Assembly (NCBI GenBank): GCA_018136815.1
Contig: CM030935.1
Location: 3,856,299 to 3,920,298, forward strand
From: Isochrysis galbana
Taxonomy: Eukaryota; Haptophyta; Isochrysidales; Isochrysidaceae
Direction of reading: 5' to 3'
DNA: 64,000 nucleotides
This document shows positions 1 to 9,700 of the stretch, in pieces. Below the pieces are notes generated by a model. The model was not told the origin of the DNA. It worked only from the letters and a program-made list of their open reading frames with translations, and ran no database searches. Every line of letters begins with the position of its first letter. Positions within the stretch are counted from its first letter, which is position 1. Both the position numbers and the translations under genes were made by a program.

Positions 1-275
1 CGCTGGCTCGGACGCCCGGAGGTGCAACTCTTCCTGGGGGCCGTACAGCGCAATGAGCCGGTCGCGCCCGGGGCGTTCGAGGACGCAAAACCCGAAGGCG
101 GACTGGCCTGGGCCCACGCGTTTGCGCTACATGCGCATGCGAGGGCTGCAGCAGGAGCAGCCAGGGTGGAGCATCGCGCGGCAGAGTTCACAAACGCAGC
201 TGTGATACTCTACCGCGCGATCCTCTGTCTATCAACCTCAGCAGGAGTCAGCGCTCGCAGCGGCGAGGCATGACC
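1..275. other. Unassigned GC-rich stretch at window edge
   Basis: An open frame on the plus strand runs through most of this stretch and ends at a TGA near 271, just before the satellite array. Its residues are Ala-rich and match no family I recognise. It could be the end of an exon that starts outside the window or chance GC-rich openness. Confidence 0.25.
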
Positions 276-1250
276 AATTTCGACGCGGTGCGCGGGGGCG
301 GCGGGCGTGATTGGCGTGGCTGTGAGGGCGGGATGCCGCGATATGATGCGTGATGCGGCATCTACTCGGTGAGCGGGCACAAGAACGGCCTCGTGGCGCC
401 GCCGGTCGCGGGTCGAAGTTGGGCGCTCACGGTGCGTCTTGGGGGCGTGACGTCGTCATCACCGGCGCCCGCAAAGGGCTGATTTCGACGCGGTGCGCGG
501 GGGCGGCGGGCGCGATTGGCGTGGCTGTGAGGGCGGGATGCCGCGATATGGTGCGCGATGCGGCATCTACTCGGTGAGCGGGCACAAGAACGGCCTCGTG
601 GCGCCGCCGGTCGCGGGTCGAAGTTGGGCGCTCACGGTGCGTCTTGGGGGCGTGACGTCGTCATCACCGGCGCCCGCAAAGGGCTGATTTCGACGCGGTG
701 CGCGGGGGCGGCGGGCGCGATTGGCGTGGCTGTGAGGGCGGGATGCCGCGATATGGTGCGCGATGCGGCATCTACTCGGTGAGCGGGCACAAGAACGGCC
801 TCGTGGCGCCGCCGGTCGCGGGTCGAAGTTGGGCGCTCACGGTGCGTCTTGGGGGCGTGACGTCGTCATCACCGGCGCCCGCAAAGGGCTGATTTCGACG
901 CGGTGTGCGGGGGCGGCGGGCGCGATTGGTGTGGCTGTGAGGGCGGGATGCCGCGATATGGTGCGCGATGCGGCATCTACTCGGTGAGCGGGCACAAGAA
1001 CGGCCTCGTGGCGCCGCCGGTCGCGGGTCGAAGTTGGGCGCTCACGGTGCGTCTTGGTCTTGGGGGCGTGACGTCGTCATCACCGGCGCCCGCAAAGGGC
1101 TGATTTCGACGCGGTGCGCGGGGGCGGCGGGCGCGATTGGCGTGGCTGTGAGGGCGGGATGCCGCGATATGGTGCGTGATGCGGCATCTACTCGGTGAGC
1201 GGGCACAAGAACGGCCTCGTGGCGCCGCCGGTCGCGGGTCGAAGTTGGGC
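276..1250 (+). repeat. 205-bp tandem satellite array, about 4.7 copies
   Basis: Units begin at about 276, 481, 686, 891 and 1102 with the shared start TTTCGACGCGGTG, giving a period of 205 bp. One unit is 211 bp because the six bases CTTGGT are duplicated near 1055. Copies are almost identical, which points to recent amplification or conversion. The last unit stops at the motif GTCGCGGGTCGAAGTTGGGC, after which family A element copy 1 has inserted. A diverged single relative lies inverted at 49471-49580. Short reading frames repeat through the array, but 205 is not a multiple of 3, so the array is unlikely to code for protein. Confidence 0.95.
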
Positions 1251-1257
1251 TCTCTAT

Positions 1258-2179
1258 AATAATAAAACAACTGAGCGTTAGTACCACTACTCCCACTAGC
1301 CCGGTACTATCACGACACCCCTCAGCGCACTTGCCCGCACGCCTTGAAGTGATGGCACAGACACATACACATATGCATCCCTTCAAATCTCCCCCCTCGC
1401 AAACCCCCGGCTCCCATTATAACTCCCCACAAGTTACAATGAGGGAAAACCCATTGAGGCGGACCGGTCGACGCCGGCCGACTCTCCGGGGAAAAACACC
1501 GGGGGGGGGGGGAGGGACCTCTCGTCGTGAAGCAGAACGGCCCTTACAGCTCGCGCCGCGAGCAGTCCTCGAAGAAATAAATGACTGCGCCCCCCGATAC
1601 CTGCCACAGGGACGTCTTGAGCCACTCCCTTCTTCTCGCCCCTCCTGTCGCCAGCCGCCCCCCTTCGCCCGTTTGCTAACGCAAACGGGGCCCGTTTCTT
1701 ACCGCACTCCATCGGGGGGGGCGCAAATTCCCCCCTCTCCCTCTCTCCATTCTCCTCCGCCCCTCTCCCTGCGGCGCGTCGCCATGCGGCGCGCCACGGC
1801 CTGCTCTCAGAGGGCCTTTGGGGGCTCCCAGAGGGCCAGCAAGGGCAGCTCAGGGGGCAGTGGAGGCTGGGGCTCAGCCCCTGGCCCCCCCTGCCTCTCC
1901 CACGCTTGCCACGCTGGCCATTGGAGCCTCCCAGTGGCCTCTGTATGCCTGGCGACCAGGGGAGGGGGGGGAGTCAGCTCGAGGGCAGGCCCATGCTGGG
2001 CGTGGGAGTGCGAGTCTCGGCCCGCGCCCACTAGGGGTCTGGGCCAGAGTGTTGATTGCCCAGCCCCTGCCAAAGGGCAGGGGCTGGGGTTGATTGTACG
2101 GGCCCACCCCGGGGGGTGTCCGCGATGGAGAGAGGGGGGCGCGAGGCCCCCATTGACCCCCACTTATAAAAGTAGGTTG
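1258..2179 (-). mobile_element. Family A retroposon, copy 1, flanked by 17-bp target duplication
   Basis: The element is bounded by an exact 17-bp direct repeat, GAAGTTGGGCTCTCTAT, at 1241-1257 and 2180-2196. A second copy lies inverted at 61272-62200 with its own, different 17-bp duplication, so both ends are defined by comparison. Read on the minus strand it starts CAACCTACTTTTATAAGTGG and ends in a T-rich tail. The length is 922 bp, very GC-rich, with no protein domain. Long variable duplications and end variation fit target-primed reverse transcription by a LINE. The opening resembles family B and the 5' end of the LINE in this window. Confidence 0.88.
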
Positions 2180-2384
2180 GAAGTTGGGCTCTCTATCCCT
2201 TGGCGATTTTAGCGTTGAGCGTCTTCATAGTTTTTGTGATAATTACGTACACGTTCAAGTCCATGAAATCATAGAAGTATTGAGTATTGTATTGCGGTGC
2301 GTACAGAACCAGGCTGTATCGACCGTGTTTGCTGGTGATGACCATGGCTTCGTAATGCGCTGCGAGAGGCGCGCTTGAAGGCCA

Positions 2385-2595
2385 TCGATAAAATTATACC
2401 GGAGGGGGCCCGTTGTATATTTCTGCGCGGCTGTCAGAGGCCTGAAATTGAGTATTTTTCGAAAATTTTGCCGGAGGACCCCGGATTTTTTTTGCTGATC
2501 TCTCATACCAGAACCTATAGGGAGCTTATTTAGGTCCTCGTTTGCCCATTACCGATGGTACCCTTCGCACCCCCCTAGTGAGTGACCGGGCTACC
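2385..2595 (+). repeat. Family C interspersed repeat, copy 1
   Basis: This ~200 bp sequence starts near CCATCGATAAAATTATACCG and ends near GTGAGTGACCGGGCTAC. Related copies lie at 21520-21735 (plus) and 48780-49010 (minus, interrupted by a MITE). Shared blocks include CCTATAGGGAGCTTATTTAG and TTTTTCGAAAATTTTGCCGG. No coding capacity was seen. The 190 bp before it (2197-2384) holds nothing I could assign. Confidence 0.75.
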
Positions 2596-2945
2596 GTTGC
2601 CGTCGAGGGGCTCCGGTCCCTCAGCAGCTCAGCAGCTAAGGTTAGACTCACACCACAAGAAGACTCTGACGGTCGGAGGAAAGCCAAGCAAAGTCGCCAG
2701 CCGAGGGCCCCCCCCCCCTCCCCTAGCCCCCAGCCCCCCCTGCCCCCCCCCCCTCCCCCCCCCCCCCCCCCGCCGCCGCCGAAGGACCGCGACTATATTT
2801 TTATTCCGATGTCGGGGAATTTTATTTCTTGGCTTTCTCTCCCTCCCTTCCCCCTCTCTTCTCTGTTTCTTCTCCCTACTTTGCGCCCTTTCTATTTCTC
2901 TTCTCTCAGCGAAGAACCACGGAACGGGACCTCGACTCGTGGTCC

Positions 2946-3450
<505 letters not shown>

Positions 3451-3474
3451 CGTAGCCGTCCCGTCGCGCGCCGA

Positions 3475-4609
3475 ATGGCCAAGCGGCGCGCGGCCGACTC
3501 CTCGCACGGCAGCGGGCACCGGCGGGCGAAGCGGCCGGCGGAGCAGCCGGGTGAGAGGTCGGAGCAGCCGGCCGATCAGCCGGCCGCCTCCTCGTATGAG
3601 GCCGACGGCAAGGTCGCAAAGCAGCCCAAGCTGATTGTCGTCCTCGAGAGAGCGAGCCTCGAGACGGGAAAGGTCGGCTCAGACCATGTGCTCCTCAACT
3701 CGGACGACCATCACAACTTCCTTCTCAAGCACAAGCGCGAGCCGAGCGAGTACCGACCCGACATTCTCCACCAGTCCATGCTCATGCTCCTCGACTCGCC
3801 CCTCAACAAGGCAGGGCTGCTCAAGCTATTCGTTCGCTCCGAGAAGGGGGTTCTGATCGAGGTCTCGCCCCAGATCCGCATACCTCGGACGTTCAAGCGC
3901 TTCTGCGGTCTGATGACACAGTGAGCCGTTCTGCACCTTGATATGCAGCGGTCTGACCGTTCGTATGTGGGGAGAGCGCGCGGCATGTCGCAGCGCTGCT
4001 TGGATCTGAGCTCGCCAAAGAGTGGGGGCACGGCTCTTTTTCTCGTTGATCTCCGTCCCCTCCCTGCTTCAGACTGCTGTTTAAGCTCTCAATCCGCGCT
4101 TCGAACGGGCCGCACAAGCTGCTTAAGGTGATCAAGAATCCTGTCACGGATCACTTGCCGCCAAACTGTCACATTGTTGCGCTCTCGTACACGGGCAGAC
4201 TCGTCTCGTTACCCAAGTATGCTGCCCCTCTTCCGTATCCTACCCTTGTGACCGAAATGATGTTCGGGCGATAGGACAAAGCCCATGCGCACAGTGTAAC
4301 GGCACGATACCATGCGTCTCACATAGATTGCCATCGGATAGGTTCCGTTAAGTCTTGGCTCCTGCATGCCACTCCATGTCTGATCCCAAATTTACTGCCC
4401 CTCACACTTGGCTTAACCCTCGTAGATATGTACCCACATTGCCGAGTGAGAATCCTGTGGTCTTTGTCGCTGGCGCGATGGCCCATGGGAAGGTCGAGCC
4501 CGAGTATCCAGTCGACGAGGTCGTATCTATCTCCGAATTTCCGCTTTCGGCCGCCGCCGCCCTTGCACGGCTTACTACAGCGTTTGAGAATCACCTGGGT
4601 ATCCTCTAA
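3475..4609 (+). CDS. EMG1: EMG1/NEP1 18S rRNA pseudouridine N1-methyltransferase
   Basis: Three exons are read: 3475-3920, 4073-4216 and 4426-4609. They give 257 residues, close to the usual ~245-250. The family's landmarks are present: [12 protein letters not shown] near the start of the domain, [40 protein letters not shown], the glycine-rich AMAHGKV of the SPOUT knot, and a C-terminal [16 protein letters not shown]. Introns are 152 and 209 nt with GTGAGC and GTATGC donors and CAG/TAG acceptors, and the phases join exactly. NEP1 methylates a hypermodified pseudouridine of 18S rRNA in the nucleolus and is needed for small-subunit assembly. The first ~50 residues are basic and low complexity. 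The ATG was chosen because it is the first after the GA microsatellite and begins a basic MAKRR leader; the frame is open further upstream only through the repeat. Confidence 0.95.
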
Positions 4610-4860
4610 AGGAGGAGAAGTGAGTGTGAGCCCCTCTGTGTTTTGTGTCCTGAACTCCATTGTATTTTGTGTTGTGAGCTGAAGCTCTCCTCAGAGGTTT
4701 TCTCCTGCACCTTGCCCGAGACTCGAGCGTCTTGGCCGATTGCAGCTTAGCGCTGTGTGGCTTCTAGCTATACATATACGAATCTTGGTCATATCTCATA
4801 TGCCCCATTGCGCAGTTGGTGGTGGCGCGTGTCAGCGTGTGCGTGTGCGAAATTAAATCA
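4610..4860. other. EMG1 3' flank
   Basis: AT-richer sequence after the stop codon with no gene seen. A 3' untranslated region is expected here. The next repeat fragment starts at about 4865. Confidence 0.5.
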
Positions 4861-4864
4861 AATT

Positions 4865-4980
4865 TCATGATATTCTCACCGCGCACGCGGCTCTGAACCC
4901 GCTACTATTACGCAATCGTTCTACACCCCCACTCCCCCGGCTCTTTCCCCCCGCCATCGGCCGACTCCCCCTGTGCACTC
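4865..4980 (-). repeat. Family B 3'-end fragment
   Basis: The block ATTCTCACCGCGCACGCGGC followed by a C-rich run and CGGCCGACTCCCC matches the outer end of the full B element at 57119-57250 and similar fragments at 34845-34980 and 58255-58510. Only this end is present, which fits a 5'-truncated insertion. Confidence 0.7.
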
Positions 4981-5039
4981 TCGGTACGAGGACCGCGACG
5001 AATTCCGCACTCCAACATTCCGCTCTGTTGCGGGTAGGG

Positions 5040-5880
5040 GGGGTTGCCCGTTTCCTTTTGTACATCCCCGACCGTTAGGCTTTCTTCGCGTGACTCCCTC
5101 CCCGCCGTCACGCCTCGGTGCCCCCCTCCCTGCATTGCGGTTTTCCTTCCCACCATCAGGTTTCCCCGCGAGCCCCCCTCTTCGTTCGTTGTCACGCTCC
5201 GACGCCCCCTCCCCCGCGTCGGCCCACTAGGTCCGCCCCCCCCTTCTCTCTCCTTCCCCCGTTCCCTCCCCGAGTGTCCCCTTGATTTCCGGCCTCGTTT
5301 CATCCCTCTCTTTTCCCGCGTGCTCTCCCTTCCCGGTGTTTACTTCTCCCGTGAGTGTCTTCTCCCTTGTCTCTCGTTCTCGCGACCAGCGCCACCGCCC
5401 GAGCGCTCCCGTGCCCCTCTGGTCCGCCCGTGTCCCCTGTGCTCGTCCCGCCCGTCCCCATGCCGTTCGAGACCGAACCCTCGGCCTCGCCCTCGTCCCC
5501 GCGTGTCTTCCCCGTCCGTGTCACCCCATCCTCTGCTCCCTCTTCTGCCTGTACTTCACATACATGTTACTACCATCCACAGCCCATCCACACCATCACA
5601 CACAGCAGCCACAGCCCATCATCCATCATCACCCCTCACAACCACATGGTAGCGGAGGCGAGCCGTCCACGCCCTCCCATCCAGCACCGCCCTCCCACCT
5701 CCCCACCGCCGACGCCCCCGACCCGCCAACATTCGACCAACCCATGATCTCTCACACCACCCAGCAGCATCAATACCCATCTTCCAACCAACCACATCAC
5801 ACATCACCCAGCTCCCAGCTCCCCCCACCGCCACGCCAGCCCGGCACGGAACGCGAATCGGAGGGACGGAGGATGTAAGA
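5040..5880. other. C-rich, Pro/Ser/His-coding low-complexity region
   Basis: The plus strand is strongly C-rich, so all three frames stay open as Pro-, Ser-, Thr- and His-rich chains. The His/Gln/Pro-rich style resembles the N-terminal part of the LINE ORF1 copies at 43497 and 36534, so this may be an eroded 5' part of a LINE. I found no conserved domain. From 5900 to 6000 a GACTCG-rich run follows, and 6000-6160 is an AT-richer promoter-like leader with GGTATAAG near 6057. Confidence 0.4.
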
Positions 5881-6163
5881 AAGGGCGCGGCGAGCAGATA
5901 CCGCTTACTTGGGACTCGTAGGGACTCGTAGACTCGAAAGGATGACTCGGAAGACTCGGGGCTTGGGGGTACTCAGGGGGCTGCAGGTCACCAACAGGCG
6001 AGAGGGTGCAACCTCAGGTTTGGTTGTTTTTTGGGCAAATGCCCCCCATGTGGACGGTATAAGTTCTACTTAAAGGACTCCCTTATTAAGGTACAAACTT
6101 GCAGGTTTCAGAATACTCACCGAACGACTTCTTTTTTGTACCGGTATGTAGTAAGCATTTCAT

Positions 6164-6775
6164 ATGTCACCGGTAACGTATCAGATGGAGATGCCTAAAG
6201 ACTTCTTGTTTGAACTTTATAAAAAATGTAATGAGGCAATTGGCGCCAAAGAGTGGACACTGGCAATTAGAATTGCGAGTCATTTAAGCTCATTGTCGGC
6301 TGATATGTACACAATTGCGAACACAGAAGACGATAAACTCTACGTATTTCTGCAACTGAATTCGGCAAAACAAATGCTAGGATTTGCCACTGAAAAACTG
6401 GAAGAACAGGTCACATGCGCACAGTGCGTTATGCAGCGCAAACAAGACTCCTTGTGTGAACTTTATAGAGAGGCCATTGCCGCCAAAGAGTGGACATTGG
6501 CAATTAGAATTGCGAGTAATTTGAGCTCATTGTCGGCCGATCTGTACACAATTGCGAACACATCAGACGATAAACTCCACGTAGTTCTGCAACTGAGTTC
6601 GGCAAAAAAAATGCTAGATGACGCCACTGAAGAACTGCGAAAACAAGTCAAAAGCGTACAGAGCCTTCTTGCGCTTATCAGGCTTATGACGCAGCGCAAA
6701 CGCAAGGTTACACTTGGCGGTCGAGCGCGTGTGTGCCTGCCGGGTGGGAGGTCGGTGACCAGCGAGACCTGCTGA
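6164..6775 (+). CDS. Hypothetical protein with two copies of a ~66-residue unit
   Basis: The 203-residue frame starts at an ATG after an AT-rich leader and has clearly lower GC than its surroundings. Residues ~18-83 and ~102-165 are two copies of one unit. Each holds AKEWTLAIRIAS, then LSSLSAD(M/L)YTIANT, a DDKL motif, an LQL(N/S)SAK block and a (T)E(K/E)L...QV ending. The units look helical, roughly like helical hairpin repeats, but I do not recognise the family. The last ~35 residues switch to GC-rich, Arg-rich sequence, so the frame may run into LINE sequence beginning near 6719. The native C-terminus would then be lost. Unlike base composition and repeat structure suggest a non-LINE origin, possibly by transfer. 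Function unknown. Confidence 0.6.
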   Translation: MSPVTYQMEMPKDFLFELYKKCNEAIGAKEWTLAIRIASHLSSLSADMYTIANTEDDKLYVFLQLNSAKQMLGFATEKLEEQVTCAQCVMQRKQDSLCELYREAIAAKEWTLAIRIASNLSSLSADLYTIANTSDDKLHVVLQLSSAKKMLDDATEELRKQVKSVQSLLALIRLMTQRKRKVTLGGRARVCLPGGRSVTSETC

Positions 6776-9700
6776 ATGAGATGAAGTATTAAGATGAACA
6801 CTCCCCGCGGCGTGCCCTGCCATTTTCCCACCAAAGGCCAGGTAACTATCTATTCGAACAAGATGCGCGAGCTGATGATCGCCAAGAGGGGCTGCCAAGT
6901 CCACTGCCAAAAGCCTGGTGGACGCATGCACAATTGTATGCGCGTTTCCGCGCGCGAGTGCCGGACATCCCGGAAAGCAACCAAAGGGAGGATTTTGCAC
7001 CCTAGGTGCCGAATGCCGCTATCTCCACAAGTACGCACGCCTAGCCCGTCTGTCGCGTCGCGGCAACGCATTGATCATATACGCACTCACATTCAACTCC
7101 ACCCTTGGATACCCAGGTGAGGGACCGGTTACTATCGTGTCCTACAACATCAACGGTGCCGGGCACGGCGCCTTAGGCTCGGTGCTAGCCCAAGCGAGGA
7201 AAGCGAGGGTAGACATCCTACTTCTGCAAGAGCTTCATGCCTACGCAGACGGCAGGCAACACCGCGCATGCATGACCGCCAAAGCGTTGGGATGGCAAAT
7301 GGTGCAAGCACCAGCGAACATCACTGACCCGGCGAGTGGGGTGGGAATTGCGATACGCGACTCCTCCCCAAGAGTGAAAATGTTACCGGATACGGCGGAA
7401 ACGCTAGTCGAAGGCAGATGCCTACGAGTTAGATGCGTAATAGAATCTAAAGAATTGGAACTAATATCTATATATCTGAGCGCCGCGCCCAACTTGAGAG
7501 CCTCCCAGATAGAAACGTTGAAAACGAGCCCCATGGGAAGAGAACACGACACCATTATGGGAGGCGACTTCAATTGTGTAGAGGATGTGGAGAGAGACAC
7601 AAGGAAGCACGCGAACTGTGAGGAATATGGAAACGCCCACGGACCCAAACTAAGAACGACTATGAATGAGATAGGATTAATGGACGCATACACTCTAGTG
7701 AACGGTAACATCAAAGGGGGCTTCACCCGACTTTCGGGGACCGTTCACACGCGAATAGACAGGATCTATTCCCCAATCGTATGCTCAAACATCAATTGGC
7801 AGACAATCGGCCCGCACCCGGCACTTTTTACGGGGAAAGGCGCCTCGGACCACCTCCCGGTGGTGGGCACCTTCGAAATATTAGGGTTCAAACCCGGACG
7901 CACATACGACGTGCGAATAGACAGCGAACTTTTAGGCGCGGAAGACACGCGGAGAGTTATAACACACCTATGGAGAAGCCACATAAAACCTGAGACACCG
8001 GACGAAGACATCGACGACGCGTGGAGCAACGCGAAAAAGGCGGTGGCAATTTACCTTCTATGGGCAACAAGACAGAACAAAGAGCAACAGGAAATAGCAA
8101 AGGCCGTCGAAGAACTTGCATTGATTGGGATAGAGCTCAACGATGGCGAGCCAAACGCGAGGAAAGTGGATAGAATGCGCGAACTCAATGAAAAGGTAGA
8201 TGCGATTCGCAAGAAGTCCAGACCGACGATCAAAGAAAGCTTCGACTCCCTCAAATGTGAGGAGAGGATGACGAAAGAATTCTTTCAAAGATTTCAAACG
8301 CGCGCCTCTAACAGCGCGATCCCAGAACTCTTCATCACTAGGGACTGGAACGCCCCGGGGGACGACATGAGAAACACGACCGCAGACGATGCGGAAATAC
8401 GAAGCGAACTCCGCAAGTATTACGTATGGCTATACCAGGAACGCCGCAGCACCAGAGACCATGAACTCGAAGAGACGCTAGAAACACGCCCGATGAATAA
8501 ACACGACAGCGATGCAATAGAAGGGAAAATAACGATGGAGGAGCTCACAGACGCCATTACCCAAATAGGGAGTGGCAAAAGCGCGGGGCCAGACGCGCTA
8601 CCGGCGGAGTTCTACAAAAGCTTCATAGACCTAGTGAAACATGACTTCCTTAGAATGCTAAATCTAGCTCTAGAGCAGGGGCAACTTAACGTATCCATGA
8701 GAGAAGGCGACATAATACTTATATATAAGAAAGGAGACACGAGAGATCCTAGGAACTATAGACCCATCACGCTCCTGCAAAGCGACTACAAAATATTGGC
8801 CAAGGTGCTTACGAATAGATTAAAAAAAGTAATCGGTAACATAATCTCGAAAGACCAGTTAGGATTCGTCCCGAAACGGTTGATCGGAGAAGCCACTCAT
8901 CTGTTACAACTGACGAATGCATACCTAGACGAAACGGGGGAGCCAGGACTCCTCCTGGCGCTCGACTGGGAAAAGGCCTTCGACAGGGTCAACTGGGAAT
9001 TTTACCATTTGGTCCTCGACAAACTAAAATTCGGGGAAAACTTCAAGAGGTATGCGAAGGCTCTTACGAACTCCGAGGCTAAACCAATCCGCTACATAAA
9101 GGCGAACGGGGGAAGAAGCTTCCCCTTCAACATAGCGAGTGGCGTCCCCCAAGGATGCCCGCTTTCGCCGCTGGCCTTCCTCTTGACGGCAGAAGCCCTC
9201 ACTAGAGCGATAAACGAAGACGAAGACATAGAAGGCATCGTAGTTAACGGTGCCGAACTTAAGATAAGTCAATTTGCGGACGATACGCAACTCTTAGCGG
9301 CAGACTACAGCAGCCTGGCGCGATCTCTCAGGTGGGTAGAAAGATACGCGGCGGCCTCGTGCGGCAAACCCAATGATCAAAAGTTCGAAGGACTGAGGAT
9401 GGGCTCCCTGAAGAGGAAGCGCCCACCCGCGAGATTCCAAAGATATAAGTGGCTGAAACGAAGCGAATACGCGACCATACTGGGAGTCCCGTTAGGGGGG
9501 CCCCAGGCCATCAAGGAATTCTGGCGCAAATTAGCCGACAAGATAGAGAAGAAAACCACTATATACGCACCGCTAACCAACAACCTATCTATACACGGGA
9601 AAACGAAGGTGGCGAATTTCCTTATATATTCTATCCCTAGATACTGGTTGCAGACACTTGCAGCCCCGAAATCATTCCATACGGCAATCAAAAGATCCGT

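Noticed and set aside
276-1250. CRISPR-like or telomeric array
   Set aside because: Units are 205 bp with no unique spacers, and no telomere-type short repeat is present.
1331-2212. 293-codon frame in family A, partly conserved in copy 2 (61403-62104)
   Set aside because: Conservation follows from the shared element sequence. The two frames end differently, are Pro/Arg/Ser-rich and have no domain. Coding is not excluded, but no evidence of selection can be seen from two copies.
5044-5878. Overlapping 130-200 codon Pro/Ser-rich frames
   Set aside because: C-rich composition keeps all frames open. No motif or start context supports one of them.
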